Assembly (NCBI GenBank): GCA_022538095.1
Contig: JAKYXN010000028.1
Location: 1-64,000 of the forward strand
Reading direction: 5' to 3'
Source of the DNA: Puniceicoccaceae bacterium K14
Lineage (GTDB): Bacteria; Verrucomicrobiota; Verrucomicrobiia; Opitutales; Opitutaceae
DNA length: 64,000 bases
A model generated the notes under the pieces. That model had not been told where the DNA came from and did not search any database. It saw only the letters and a list, made by a program, of their open reading frames with translations. Below are positions 25,068 to 34,997 of this stretch, one piece after another. A program made the translations under genes and the position numbers. The first letter of the stretch is position 1; each line of letters opens with the position of its first letter.

Positions 25068-27098
25068 CTAACTCTTACCGTAATAGAGTTGGTAGAGTCG
25101 ATGAGAAAGGTTTTGAGCTCGTTCTTCACTGAAGCTTCGTTGTATTAGGTATTTTGCAACGAGGCTTAGAACGAGTAAAATTCGAAGAGGAGCCTGCTTC
25201 TTCCATTTCCCGGGGTTTGTTTGGCTTTCTATCCCAAGGTAGCTAAGGGGACCTATTTCACGCAATCGGAGGCTAAGTTCTATGTCTTCCATTAATGGTT
25301 GGCTCGGAAAGCGTTTGTTCGGGAACTTTGAGCGATCGAAAAACTGACACTGGTCGCCAAAGGAAATGCCCCAAGTAACCGCCCTTATTTCATTCAACCA
25401 TTCTATGAGCCGATAGGGAAAAATGCCATTGGCTGAGAAGGCTTGTCCCAGCGAACCGCCGACTACGTTCGGATTTTGCTGCAAGTGCCCGATCATGGTT
25501 TGAATACTTTGAGGGCGAAGGCGGCTATCGGCGTGCACAATCAAGGCGAAACGGCTGGGCGATGCTAACAGGCCATTAAAAATTTGGGTTCCTCTGCCGC
25601 GTGGTGATGATACATTGGATACGCCTAACTTTTGAGCAATTGCGATTGTCGAATCCGTAGAGTCAGCGTCGCTCAGGATGATTTTATCATGTAGGCGTAG
25701 TTGCGGCAAGATACTTGTTAGACAGGATTTAATTGTGCTTGCAGCGTTTAGCGTGGGGACGACTACAAGAACAGAATCATCATTAGGGCAATGGTTCGAT
25801 GCTTGGCCGCTATCGCTTGGCCTTGGCTTTATAAGCCTAAGAGCGTATGGAATAGCGAATACGAAGACAGGCGTCCAGATGAGAAACGAGTGTCGGTCTA
25901 ATAAATCCCATGTTCCAGTTTCGGCGTAGTCTTTCCAAACTAAAAAGTAGAAGGCTTGAGTTAAGCAAAGTGATATCCAAAACAAAGAGGGTGCAAAGAC
26001 CAATGAAATAGCGATCCAACTCAAATACCAGAAATGTACAGTGGGCGAAAGTATAAGTAGGCTCCCGCAAATCCAAAGCCAGTGACTGTGCCAGTCGTCT
26101 CGACCTTTATGGCGTAACCAAATCCAAGCGAAACTAAACATGAAGAGGACTTGTAAAGGGCGACGAAGGTTTTCCCTGGTTAGGTCGAACAAATTGCCAA
26201 AGAGGTTGGGTAGTCCGTTGAAATCTCTTAAAGCTCCGAATTGATAAAGGCCATCGAATAGTTGGGGCAAACCAGCTGCGAACGGAAGGCACATCACGGT
26301 TGTGGTTAGAACGAAGCCAATGGCAGCTTTGATACGACCATTCCAAATTATAAATGGGAGGCCTAATAGAGCCATAAATTTCATCTGAGTTGCGATAGCA
26401 AGGCAGCAACCGACCCATAGCCACGCTTTTCGATCGATAAACACTGCAGTCGCTGCAAGTCCTACTAGCATTAATACATCGAGGTGGCCTTCGCCAGCAA
26501 TTGCTACGAGTATGACTGGATTGAACGCATAAAGAGAGACGTTTCGAAGAGGCAATCGTCGTTTCTTTAATAAGTAGAGTATTAAACAAATGACTACTAA
26601 ATCTAGAAGGGCGAAAACAATCTTAAAGGCCAACGGGGTGTATGCAATTTTTCCGATAGTCGCAAATACAAGTAACGAACCCGGTGGATAAGCGGTTAGC
26701 TTATCTTTGTTGTTCATCTTGGCCCATTGCTCATCTCGATACTGAGACAGGTCTGGGTGATCGCCTCTAAGGCTATAAGGGCTTATGCCTTCGGTGACTA
26801 ACTTGCCCTCCCAAAGATAGCGATGAATGTCATCTGAAGGTGGCGTGGGAAGCAAAGCCAGTCGCAACAACGCCGCTAAGCACAGAAGATATATGAATTC
26901 CCTATGATTCGATTTCCACTGAGGGCTAACAAAAAGGACTCCCATCATTCCTAGCCCCATGGTTCCAAAGAAAATGGTCCTTAGAAAAGTCCAATCGTCG
27001 AAATTTGGGAAGCTGAGCGCATACCCCAAAGCGCTTAGAAAACTTATCCCAGCAAAGGTACACCAGAGCGCTTGACGGCTAGAATTGACCAAGGTCAT
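25068..27098 (-). CDS. Membrane glycosyltransferase fused to TIGR04283-like arsenosugar glycosyltransferase
   Basis: 676 residues in two parts. Residues 1-430 are hydrophobic with about ten membrane segments and resemble polyprenol-linked mannosyl/hexosyltransferases (LLRLALLPTPPSDDIHRYLWEGK, YPPGSLL, NPVILVAIAGEGHLDVLMLVG). Residues 445-676 are a GT2 domain: VLVVVPTLNAASTIKSCL, LSDADSTDST, HADSRLRPQSI, WGISFGDQCQFFDR and PLMEDIELSLRLREIG. The last blocks match the family annotated as arsenosugar biosynthesis glycosyltransferase TIGR04283. The fusion suggests sugar transfer at the membrane. It follows the next gene on the same strand with a 7-base gap. Family names are from memory, not searched. 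Confidence 0.82.
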   Translation of the reverse strand: MTLVNSSRQALWCTFAGISFLSALGYALSFPNFDDWTFLRTIFFGTMGLGMMGVLFVSPQWKSNHREFIYLLCLAALLRLALLPTPPSDDIHRYLWEGKLVTEGISPYSLRGDHPDLSQYRDEQWAKMNNKDKLTAYPPGSLLVFATIGKIAYTPLAFKIVFALLDLVVICLILYLLKKRRLPLRNVSLYAFNPVILVAIAGEGHLDVLMLVGLAATAVFIDRKAWLWVGCCLAIATQMKFMALLGLPFIIWNGRIKAAIGFVLTTTVMCLPFAAGLPQLFDGLYQFGALRDFNGLPNLFGNLFDLTRENLRRPLQVLFMFSFAWIWLRHKGRDDWHSHWLWICGSLLILSPTVHFWYLSWIAISLVFAPSLFWISLCLTQAFYFLVWKDYAETGTWDLLDRHSFLIWTPVFVFAIPYALRLIKPRPSDSGQASNHCPNDDSVLVVVPTLNAASTIKSCLTSILPQLRLHDKIILSDADSTDSTIAIAQKLGVSNVSSPRGRGTQIFNGLLASPSRFALIVHADSRLRPQSIQTMIGHLQQNPNVVGGSLGQAFSANGIFPYRLIEWLNEIRAVTWGISFGDQCQFFDRSKFPNKRFPSQPLMEDIELSLRLREIGPLSYLGIESQTNPGKWKKQAPLRILLVLSLVAKYLIQRSFSEERAQNLSHRLYQLYYGKS

Positions 27099-27105
27099 CC
27101 GCTAT

Positions 27106-28599
27106 TTATGCGTTCGGACGGCGGCGTTCTTGTAATGAAGATAGGCCTACCGTGAAAAAGCCCAATGAGTAAAGAAAGAGATAAGGCGCTAGGAAAATTT
27201 TTGCAGTTGCTAGAGCGAGAATTAAACTGCCAAACGTATAAACTCCCATCGCTGATTCAATCCAAGGTAGGTTGTTCCGTTTCACGCTGTAAGATTTTTT
27301 CTGTGCCTGCCCTTTCTTAGGAGTACGTACGAAAGGTGAGTTTATACCTCTGATGGCATCTATTACAGCATGCGTGTTAGATATACTGATACCAAAGCCG
27401 GTAATCATCAAAAAAGGAAGCATTTTAAGGTTTTGCCAAACCGAACGCCCCTGCGCTGCTTGACTCACCATATAGAGACGGCTTGGGCCGATTGACGCCG
27501 TTATTAGAGGGAATAGGGCAATGAGCCACCAAAGACTTAGATTTGCTTGAGCTTGTGAGAGGCCGATAAGGATTGGCACCGACAACAGAGCAACAAGTAA
27601 CATGCAGACATGCATGCTGTATTGGGTTAGGTGAAGAGCTGCATTGAATTTGACGGCAAAGGGAAGCTTAGCCTTCAAAACTCTTGGCAGTGTCAACAAA
27701 GCCGTTTGGATTGAACCTTTAGCCCAACGAAATTGTTGGCTCTTGAAGGCTTCGTAGGTTGCAGGAATTTCAGCGGGTACGACCAGATCGTGATGAAAAT
27801 AGATTGACCAGCCTTTTAATTGTGCGCGGTAGGAAAGTTCGAGGTCTTCTGTCAGTGTAACCGCTCTCCAGCCACCGGCATCTTCGATTGTTTCTCGCCT
27901 CCAAAGGCCGGCAGTGCCATTGAAGTTCAAGAAAAGTCCATTCCACGAGCGAGCGGGTTGTTCAATAACAAAGTGGCCATCGATTCCTACTGCGACTGCC
28001 TTTGTGAGCATATTCTCGTTTCGATTTAAGTGTCCCCAGCGAGCTTGAACGAGACCGCGTTCAGGATGGTTTCTAAATTGAGCGAGGCAACGCCACAAAA
28101 AATCTTTTGGCGGTACGAAATCGGCGTCGAAGATAGCGATAAACTCGCCCTTTACTGTTTTCATACCTTCTTTCAACGCACCGGCTTTAAATCCAGATTG
28201 GTTGTCCCGGCGTAAGACTTCGACGTCGTACCCATCCTTGTGCAGTTCGTGGCAAACACGATCCACGATTGTAACGGTCTCGTCGTCGGAGTCGTCTAGT
28301 ACCTGTATGTGGTGACGGTCTTTGGGGTAGTCCATTGCGGCGACCGTCCTAATTATCCTCTCTGCAACATTAAATTCGTTGTAGATCGGGATTTGTGTGG
28401 TGATAACTGGTAGGTCTATCGCTCTATGGCCGATTTGCTTTCGAAGCCGCTTTTCGTTGAGGAGGCATTTCCAGCGTTCACTTGGCGACCTTATGCGAAA
28501 GGCTCTAACCATGTAATAGGTTTTAAACCCCCAAGACATCATCGCGATGCTGCAAATGATGTAGAGTGCAATCGATGGATAGAGAATGTAATCGCTCAT
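27106..28599 (-). CDS. Cellulose-synthase-like family 2 glycosyltransferase
   Basis: 497 residues from ATG 28599 (MSDYILYPSIALY); the upstream extension to 28677 is not family-like. N-terminal membrane segments are followed by the GT2 catalytic core: TTQIPIYNEFNVAERIIR, VLDDSDDETVTIV, KAGALKEGMK, AIFDADFVPP, the acceptor-site TEDLELSYRAQLKG and QQFRWAKGS (Q..RW). At least four membrane helices follow. This combination fits processive mannan/glucan synthase-like enzymes of the CslA or BcsA type, without a PilZ domain. It is first in a two-gene unit with the fusion protein downstream. A link to arsenosugar or arsenolipid glycosylation comes from context only. Confidence 0.82.
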   Translation of the reverse strand: MSDYILYPSIALYIICSIAMMSWGFKTYYMVRAFRIRSPSERWKCLLNEKRLRKQIGHRAIDLPVITTQIPIYNEFNVAERIIRTVAAMDYPKDRHHIQVLDDSDDETVTIVDRVCHELHKDGYDVEVLRRDNQSGFKAGALKEGMKTVKGEFIAIFDADFVPPKDFLWRCLAQFRNHPERGLVQARWGHLNRNENMLTKAVAVGIDGHFVIEQPARSWNGLFLNFNGTAGLWRRETIEDAGGWRAVTLTEDLELSYRAQLKGWSIYFHHDLVVPAEIPATYEAFKSQQFRWAKGSIQTALLTLPRVLKAKLPFAVKFNAALHLTQYSMHVCMLLVALLSVPILIGLSQAQANLSLWWLIALFPLITASIGPSRLYMVSQAAQGRSVWQNLKMLPFLMITGFGISISNTHAVIDAIRGINSPFVRTPKKGQAQKKSYSVKRNNLPWIESAMGVYTFGSLILALATAKIFLAPYLFLYSLGFFTVGLSSLQERRRPNA

Positions 28600-28649
28600 A
28601 TGGAAAGTGGAAGTTGTATGATTTCCTGCGACGTATAAACGCAAAAGTA

Positions 28650-28674
28650 CCCTCCGGTGAAATTCACAGGAGGG
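28650..28674 (-). terminator. Hairpin terminator after the outer-membrane barrel gene
   Basis: CCCTCC-g-GTGA (28650-28660) pairs with TCAC-a-GGAGGG (28664-28674) around AAT. It lies 24 bases past the stop of the minus-strand gene at 28698 and is followed, in that direction, by TACTTTTGC. A good intrinsic terminator. Confidence 0.7.
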
Positions 28675-28697
28675 CAATGGCTTGAAATTTAGTCAAT

Positions 28698-29525
28698 CTA
28701 GAAGCTAAAAGACGCGAAAATTCCGCTGGTCAATTCTTCACCAATATTGCGTCCATCTAAGATTTGGGAAACGGATATCCGGTAATAACCGTAGTTAGTT
28801 GCAACGGAAAGCCCGATTTCGCCGGCAGTTCCACTCTCTTCAACTTTTGGTAAGTCTGCGAGTCCTGAGAACCCAGGGCCTCCGATATCGATGCCATCGA
28901 TCCCGCTGAAGTAAATTCCACTGACGTCAAAAGCGAAACCTCCTCCTAGGGGGATGCTAGAGCCCGCTTTGAGTCGGTAACTATCTGGAACGTCTCCTCC
29001 ATCGCTTAGAGTGTATCCAACTTCTACGTCGCCTCTGATGCCATTTTCCGTAAAGCTGCGACCAAACTTAGTCATCAAGTCAAAGCTGTTTTCTCCATCT
29101 CCAGGGGCACTGAGGACTCCAACTTCATAAGAATCTGCTATACTTATTCCCGCACGGACCATCCAATCAAGACTCGAGTCTTCTTCGTGAGCTAGTTGCC
29201 AACTCAACCCTAATGCATAATCAGTCAGAGATCCATCGGTGGAAAGGACGCTACTCGTGTCTGCATAGCCGAATGAGAAGTCCAAAGCCAAATCTTCTTG
29301 GATTCCATAAAAAATATAGGATCGATAGCTAGTTCTCTCGATTTCGCCTCCTCCAGGAACGCCCGGCTGTTTGGCGCTACCAGCCCAAAATTCGTCGAAA
29401 CTTGTATGGCTTATACTTTGACCGAGAGCAATTTTGCCAGGGGCAATGAGGTAATCGCTTGCTGAAACACCTGCTGCGAAAACGATGGAGAGAAAGGATA
29501 GGGAGATATAATTTGCAATCTTCAT
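28698..29525 (-). CDS. Predicted outer-membrane beta-barrel protein
   Basis: 275 residues. A signal peptide is clear (ISLSFLSIVFAAGVSA, cleavage before SDYL). The mature part has regular amphipathic strands (LALDFSFGYADTS, YALGLSWQLAH, IRGDVEVGYTLSDGG, YRLKAGSSIPLGGGFAFDVSGIYF) and ends in FASFSF, a terminal aromatic of BAM substrates. It resembles transporter-type or meta-pathway phenol-degradation-like barrels but has no diagnostic motif. It is its own transcription unit, bounded by two hairpin terminators, inside the arsenic-associated region. It could be a porin for a substrate or product of the cluster (speculative). Confidence 0.6.
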   Translation of the reverse strand: MKIANYISLSFLSIVFAAGVSASDYLIAPGKIALGQSISHTSFDEFWAGSAKQPGVPGGGEIERTSYRSYIFYGIQEDLALDFSFGYADTSSVLSTDGSLTDYALGLSWQLAHEEDSSLDWMVRAGISIADSYEVGVLSAPGDGENSFDLMTKFGRSFTENGIRGDVEVGYTLSDGGDVPDSYRLKAGSSIPLGGGFAFDVSGIYFSGIDGIDIGGPGFSGLADLPKVEESGTAGEIGLSVATNYGYYRISVSQILDGRNIGEELTSGIFASFSF

Positions 29526-29854
29526 TTTGGATTTTTTAAGTTCTGATTTCGTTGAATTGTTTCCAACGCAAATAAGAGCGAGGGCAGAACTTTATATTCC
29601 AAAAAAATAAAGAAAATTCATTGGGAGCCTCAAAATAGGTTTTTAAAAGATGGGTTTTGTATTTATAATCCAATTTATAAATACAGAAATTCTTTAATGT
29701 TTTGCGAAACCTATTACATAAAAAAAAGAATGCAGTATCCATTGATACCACATTCTTCTCTTAAAACTCTCTGAACTGCCTGCAATGACAGTCAGTCAAC
29801 TCAATTGAACTATGAACGCCAATTAGATTTCTTTACGATTACGCAATCAGTTGA
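29526..29854. other. AT-rich intergenic region with terminator, no gene
   Basis: 329 bases between the barrel gene and the DUF547 gene, both on the minus strand. It holds the terminator at 29720-29757 and, to its left, the probable promoter of the barrel gene. A 71-codon minus-strand frame (29536-29751) runs through the terminator and is rejected as a gene. Confidence 0.5.
29720..29757 (-). terminator. Intrinsic terminator after the DUF547 operon
   Basis: On the minus strand AAGAATG-tg-GTATC pairs with GATAC-tg-CATTCTT (29757 to 29726) and is followed by a run of T's (AAAAAAA at 29721-29727 on the plus strand). This classic intrinsic terminator ends the TPR/TIGR04282/DUF547 unit. Confidence 0.8.
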
Positions 29855-30622
29855 CTATTGCGTATTGAGTTTCCAATCATAAAAGAGGTAATTTACGGTC
29901 CAATCTTGGACACTTGTTTCTAAAGATGTCGCGGTTTGCCTGTTAACGTAGGGAATTGCGAATTTGAGTACCGCTTCCTTGGATCCGCCGAAGTCTGCTT
30001 CGAACCATTCTAGGATCTTGGATAACTGGGCTATCTTATTTTTAGGATCGAAGAAGTTTCGTTTACTGAAGAACCACCGTCCTTGGGATTCGAGTTGATG
30101 CTCGAGCTTATCAGCCGTGTATGCCTCATTGCGGAGAACGGGGCATGAAATGGCAGCACAAACAATTGCAAAGTGGATTCGCGGCTCATTGAATTCTTTT
30201 CGAAGAATTTCGTGTTCGATATGGTCGAGACTGTAAACATTACCTCCCAGGTCGGCGAATTCAATTTTCCATGGTTTGCCGTCATCTATAGACTTTGCCA
30301 CTTTACCGAGACCGTCGATAAGACGGATACTTTGAGTAGGATAGGCTAAGGCTACCAGTTTCAAGGTATAGGCGTTATAAGCGTTTATGTAGAAGGCTAG
30401 TTTTTCTTGTTCGCTACCGAGGTTGTCTAGGTCGGCAGCGGCAAGGGAGTCGAGGTATGTGTCGATTCGGCTGTCCTTGGCTATTGCGGCATAATCCGCC
30501 AAGCCTTGCTTAACATGGTCGCTTAGTACGGCGTCGAATAGGCTATGATCGAAAGAAGCACTGACTAAAGTAGACGCGTATGCAGCAAGTAGTAAGGTGA
30601 GTTTTTTGATGGTTTTTATCAT
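29855..30622 (-). CDS. DUF547-domain exported protein
   Basis: 255 residues with a signal peptide (KLTLLLAAYASTLVSA). The family blocks of DUF547 are present: KLAFYINAYNAYTLKLV, GGNVYSLDHIEHEILR, EPRIHFAIVCAAISCPVLRNEAYTA and LEWFEADFGG. The family is thought to be papain/transglutaminase-like, and the conserved Cys-containing stretch (CAAISCP) and His (RIHFAIV, LDHIEHE) fit a hydrolase or thiol enzyme, but no activity is established to my knowledge. It is the last gene of a unit with the TIGR04282-like transferase and ends at a terminator. DUF547 genes often sit near arsS-type clusters (my recollection, unverified). Confidence 0.85.
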   Translation of the reverse strand: MIKTIKKLTLLLAAYASTLVSASFDHSLFDAVLSDHVKQGLADYAAIAKDSRIDTYLDSLAAADLDNLGSEQEKLAFYINAYNAYTLKLVALAYPTQSIRLIDGLGKVAKSIDDGKPWKIEFADLGGNVYSLDHIEHEILRKEFNEPRIHFAIVCAAISCPVLRNEAYTADKLEHQLESQGRWFFSKRNFFDPKNKIAQLSKILEWFEADFGGSKEAVLKFAIPYVNRQTATSLETSVQDWTVNYLFYDWKLNTQ

Positions 30623-30730
30623 GGGTCGTAGGTCTCCTAATTTAAAAGTGAGCGAAATAGAGGGAAACTCTAAAAAAATGAGCTGAAATGAATTTAGTTA
30701 TCGGCTTCAACCAGGGTAAACTTAGCCGAG

Positions 30731-31447
30731 CTATTTAGAATCTAGACCTGAAAACTGTTTTCGGGCTAATTCCCATTCGGTGGAAGTATCGACATCGTGC
30801 ATCTCAGGAAGCTTTTCGACACTAAGGTTTAGAGTATCCGCTTTTTCCAACGTTTGCGTTAGGACTAGGTCGGTACTCCAAGAAATGTTTTCAAAGAGTG
30901 TGCGGTGCCAATTTTTGATTCCAAGAAGGTAGTACCCTCCGTCGTAGGTTGGGCCGACAACCATATCGGATGACTCAAGTCCTTTTACTGCTAATTCAAA
31001 AATTTCGTGATTGAGCCAGGGGCAGTCAGCCCCGAGAAGAAACAATTGAGATTCTGAATCTTCGAAATGCGTTTTTACCGCAGCTGACAAACGTGCGCCT
31101 AAGTCACCCTCGGCTTGTGGGCGGAACGTGTGTTGCTTACCTAACCAGGCTTGCATTTCTGTTAAAGCATCACGCGGAGTAAAATAGATCTCGGTTGCCC
31201 AATTGGATGGAATCTCTATTAGCTGGCGCTCAGCCATTTTGCGATAGGCGTCCAAGGCCTTTTCTTCTCCGATCGTTTTTGCTAGTCGCGTTTTTATCGT
31301 TCCTTTTCGAGGTGCTTTAAGGAATGCAATCGCGGTAATTGTGGAGATCTTTTTTAATGAATGACCCATCGGTAATGATTCTTGCCGTAAGGGTGACCCA
31401 TTGGCTCCTCCAGCTTCTATAGTCGGATTTGAAGAGACTGATTTCAT
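30731..31447 (-). CDS. TIGR04282-like arsenosugar biosynthesis glycosyltransferase
   Basis: 238 residues with a GT-A/nucleotidyltransferase-type fold. Motifs are IAFLKAPRKGTIKTRLAK, LLGADCPWLNHEIFELA, VVGPTYDGGYYLLGIKNW, ISWSTDLVLTQTLEKA and MHDVDTSTEWELA. They match the family annotated as arsenosugar biosynthesis glycosyltransferase TIGR04282 (related to DUF2064/CofC-like proteins). About 30 residues before the core are low-conservation, and a later ATG (MGHSLKK) is an alternative start. The annotated start overlaps the TPR gene stop by ATGA, so coupled translation from 31447 is preferred. With the TIGR04283 fusion it provides the usual pair of transferases of arsenosugar clusters. Confidence 0.85.
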   Translation of the reverse strand: MKSVSSNPTIEAGGANGSPLRQESLPMGHSLKKISTITAIAFLKAPRKGTIKTRLAKTIGEEKALDAYRKMAERQLIEIPSNWATEIYFTPRDALTEMQAWLGKQHTFRPQAEGDLGARLSAAVKTHFEDSESQLFLLGADCPWLNHEIFELAVKGLESSDMVVGPTYDGGYYLLGIKNWHRTLFENISWSTDLVLTQTLEKADTLNLSVEKLPEMHDVDTSTEWELARKQFSGLDSK

Positions 31448-32697
31448 CTGGCAATGGGTCTAGACAATTTTTCGTCTAGCTGACTTTGAGCTCTTCGGTA
31501 GGCATCTTTATGGATCGTTGGGATACTTTGCCATCGGTTCGTCGCTTTATTTTGGAAACCGAGGGCATGTAAAGACTCTGCTTCCGCCAATTTGGCCCAT
31601 GATACGGTTGCTTCTAACTCCGGGTAAGAGCTTGCTATCTTCTGTAACCGTAAAGCTGACTCTAAACAGAGTTCGTACTCGTTTATTTCATAAGCGCTCC
31701 ACATTAGGTGGTTTAGCGCTTGTACTTGTATTCCTGGAAATTGCGTGATCCTTTCATCGGACAATACGGTTTGGGTATTGAAACAACATGATAGGAAATC
31801 CTCTGTGGAGCGCTCAAGACCCGCTAGAACTGTCCTGTAGTGCAAATTACGTGGATACCTATTCAGTAGTTCAGCAAGGATTGCTTTGGCTTGCTCTTCT
31901 TCAGACAACTCTTCTCGGAGTATTTTTGCGTAGTAGTACTGAGCGTCTGCTTTGCAAAAGGAACTATTTTCACTTGCTTCTAAAATTAAAGAGAGCCCGT
32001 GTTCCAATTGCGACTGTTTCGTTTTGGGTGAAAGCAGACTCTTCAGCATTGAAGTTTGATCGAAGTTGTAACAGTGTGCGAGCCCAACGCTAAGTTTTGC
32101 TTCTGGAAAATCATTCCGAAGTTTTAGCAGACGTTTAAAGCCTCGTATCGAGGCCGATGCTGTTCGTAGTGCCTCTCGTTTCCTTCCTCTTTCTAAGTAG
32201 AATGTTCCTAATAGGCCCTTTGCGTATGCGACTGAAAATCTAGTCGCTAGCGGGGTTTCTTCTACATGGGTATATCGACTTAATCGCAGTAGAGTATCAC
32301 GGGCTGTTTTCTCAAATTGCCCGACTAGGTCCACCTCGTAGGATACGTAGTGTTGTTTCCAATAAAGGTAATTTAACTCCAAAATCAACGGTAATGGAGA
32401 TTCTGGATACTCTTTTTCTAACAGGTGAATTTCGAAATGAGCTTGCGGATCAAAATTTGCTGCGAGAGATGCAATTCGTTCAAGTCGCGACTTTGGGACG
32501 TCAAGAAATAGCTCTTCATCAGTGAGTGAAGCAATGGAGTTGGAAGTAAGCAAAATCGCAAAAATGGAAAGGCACAACTGGAACTCCAATGCCTTTCGGA
32601 CTAACTTGGAGGCTAGCTGGAGCCTATCAGGAAAAGAAAATTGCGTAAGAGATTCGCGTTTCATAGCAGAGTCCATCATCTGAGGTGTCTCTGCCAA
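31444..32697 (-). CDS. Hypothetical TPR-like exported protein
   Basis: 417 residues. A hydrophobic segment near 37-56 (LCLSIFAILLTSNSIASL) may be a signal peptide if translation starts at an internal Met, otherwise a membrane anchor. The rest is helical with TPR-like repeats (AYAKGLLGTFYLERGRKREAL, LSVGLAHCYN, ADAQYYYAKILREELSEEEQA, AILAELLNRYPRNLHYR). No catalytic motif is seen. It overlaps the TIGR04282-like gene by four bases and is the first gene of that unit, so it probably works with it as a scaffold or assembly factor (inference). Confidence 0.65.
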   Translation of the reverse strand: MAETPQMMDSAMKRESLTQFSFPDRLQLASKLVRKALEFQLCLSIFAILLTSNSIASLTDEELFLDVPKSRLERIASLAANFDPQAHFEIHLLEKEYPESPLPLILELNYLYWKQHYVSYEVDLVGQFEKTARDTLLRLSRYTHVEETPLATRFSVAYAKGLLGTFYLERGRKREALRTASASIRGFKRLLKLRNDFPEAKLSVGLAHCYNFDQTSMLKSLLSPKTKQSQLEHGLSLILEASENSSFCKADAQYYYAKILREELSEEEQAKAILAELLNRYPRNLHYRTVLAGLERSTEDFLSCCFNTQTVLSDERITQFPGIQVQALNHLMWSAYEINEYELCLESALRLQKIASSYPELEATVSWAKLAEAESLHALGFQNKATNRWQSIPTIHKDAYRRAQSQLDEKLSRPIAR

Positions 32698-32881
32698 ATT
32701 TTATTCCCCAAAATCGTAAGTAAATTAAATGCCCGTCAGCTCGAGTTTGTAGGACTGGAGTGAAGCATGCATTGTTTTTGAGCTCGAGAGAGTTAGCAGA
32801 ATTTCTTGAAATGCGTTATGTCGTAAGAAGAGGCATTACCTCTGGATTCTATCTGGGTGGGGGCAGTTGGGCCTTTCTTTT

Positions 32882-32914
32882 ACGAAAAAGCCTCATGCTG
32901 ATGCATGAGGCTTT
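32882..32914 (-). terminator. Intrinsic terminator of enolase
   Basis: AAAGCCTCATGC (32887-32898) pairs perfectly with GCATGAGGCTTT (32903-32914) around a four-base loop. In the minus direction it is followed by TTTTTCG. It lies 31 bases past the eno stop. A perfect 12-pair stem. Confidence 0.85.
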
Positions 32915-32945
32915 GTATCTAAATTTAGAATACGTTTCCTTTTTT

Positions 32946-34325
<1,380 letters not shown>

Positions 34326-34415
34326 CTACAAAAATAATTACAAACTTGGCAGTAGTTATTAGCCCTTCTGTTACAAATTGAAGACCTTTTGCGAAAATAA
34401 GCTTTAACGCTCTAT

Positions 34416-34835
34416 TTAAGGGAGGAAGAGTTCGCCTTCCTCTGGGGTGAGCAATCGGCACTGCATTTTTTTTGATAGAGAAAATCGATTTTTTGCTATG
34501 ATGTCGTAAAACCAATCTCGAATGGGCGTTGGTAAAACTTTGAAGGCATAAAGGACTTTGTAAGGCCAACCGAGGTCCTTGAAAATCGCTAGGATTGCGT
34601 CTGACCGAGTGTAATTATCATCGTCTACGTTTAAGTACACTATTGTTGAAAGGTCTTCTTGGTCGGCGAGCTTGGGGTCAAGAAAAGCTTGTGCCGTTTC
34701 TCCTTGAAGTGGGGTATAGGAAAGGAGGCGTTTTCGATCAATCTTTAGTAAGAGACGTATACTCGTGCTGCATATCCCGCAGCTTCCATCGAAAAACACG
34801 ATTTTGTTCGCTGAATTGCTTTTGTGAAGACTCAT
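34416..34835 (-). CDS. DCC-family thiol-disulfide oxidoreductase (DUF393)
   Basis: 139 residues. N-terminal IVFFDGSCGICSTSIRLLL carries the DGxCxxC motif of the DCC/DUF393 family (YuxK-like), a thioredoxin-related group. LLSYTPLQGETAQAFL, SDAILAIFKDLG.PYKVLYAFKVLP and IRDWFYDIIAKNR are typical later blocks; the usual end motif with Arg (NRY..FG) is NRFSLSKK here. Cytoplasmic; the physiological substrate is unknown for the family. Divergent from the moxR operon, with a 162-base spacer, so both promoters lie in 34836-34997. Confidence 0.88.
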   Translation of the reverse strand: MSLHKSNSANKIVFFDGSCGICSTSIRLLLKIDRKRLLSYTPLQGETAQAFLDPKLADQEDLSTIVYLNVDDDNYTRSDAILAIFKDLGWPYKVLYAFKVLPTPIRDWFYDIIAKNRFSLSKKMQCRLLTPEEGELFLP

Positions 34836-34997
34836 GTGGCAAAGGAGACTTGCTCGGAGGGGGAACTCGTCAAAAAAATGAGAATCTACAGTAATTTGTC
34901 GATCAAGATAGCCGATTTCAAATTTGTTTCTGTAAATAGCTCATTACATATGTCGATGATTGAAGGGGTTGTCTCGTTTAATTGATACCTAATACTG

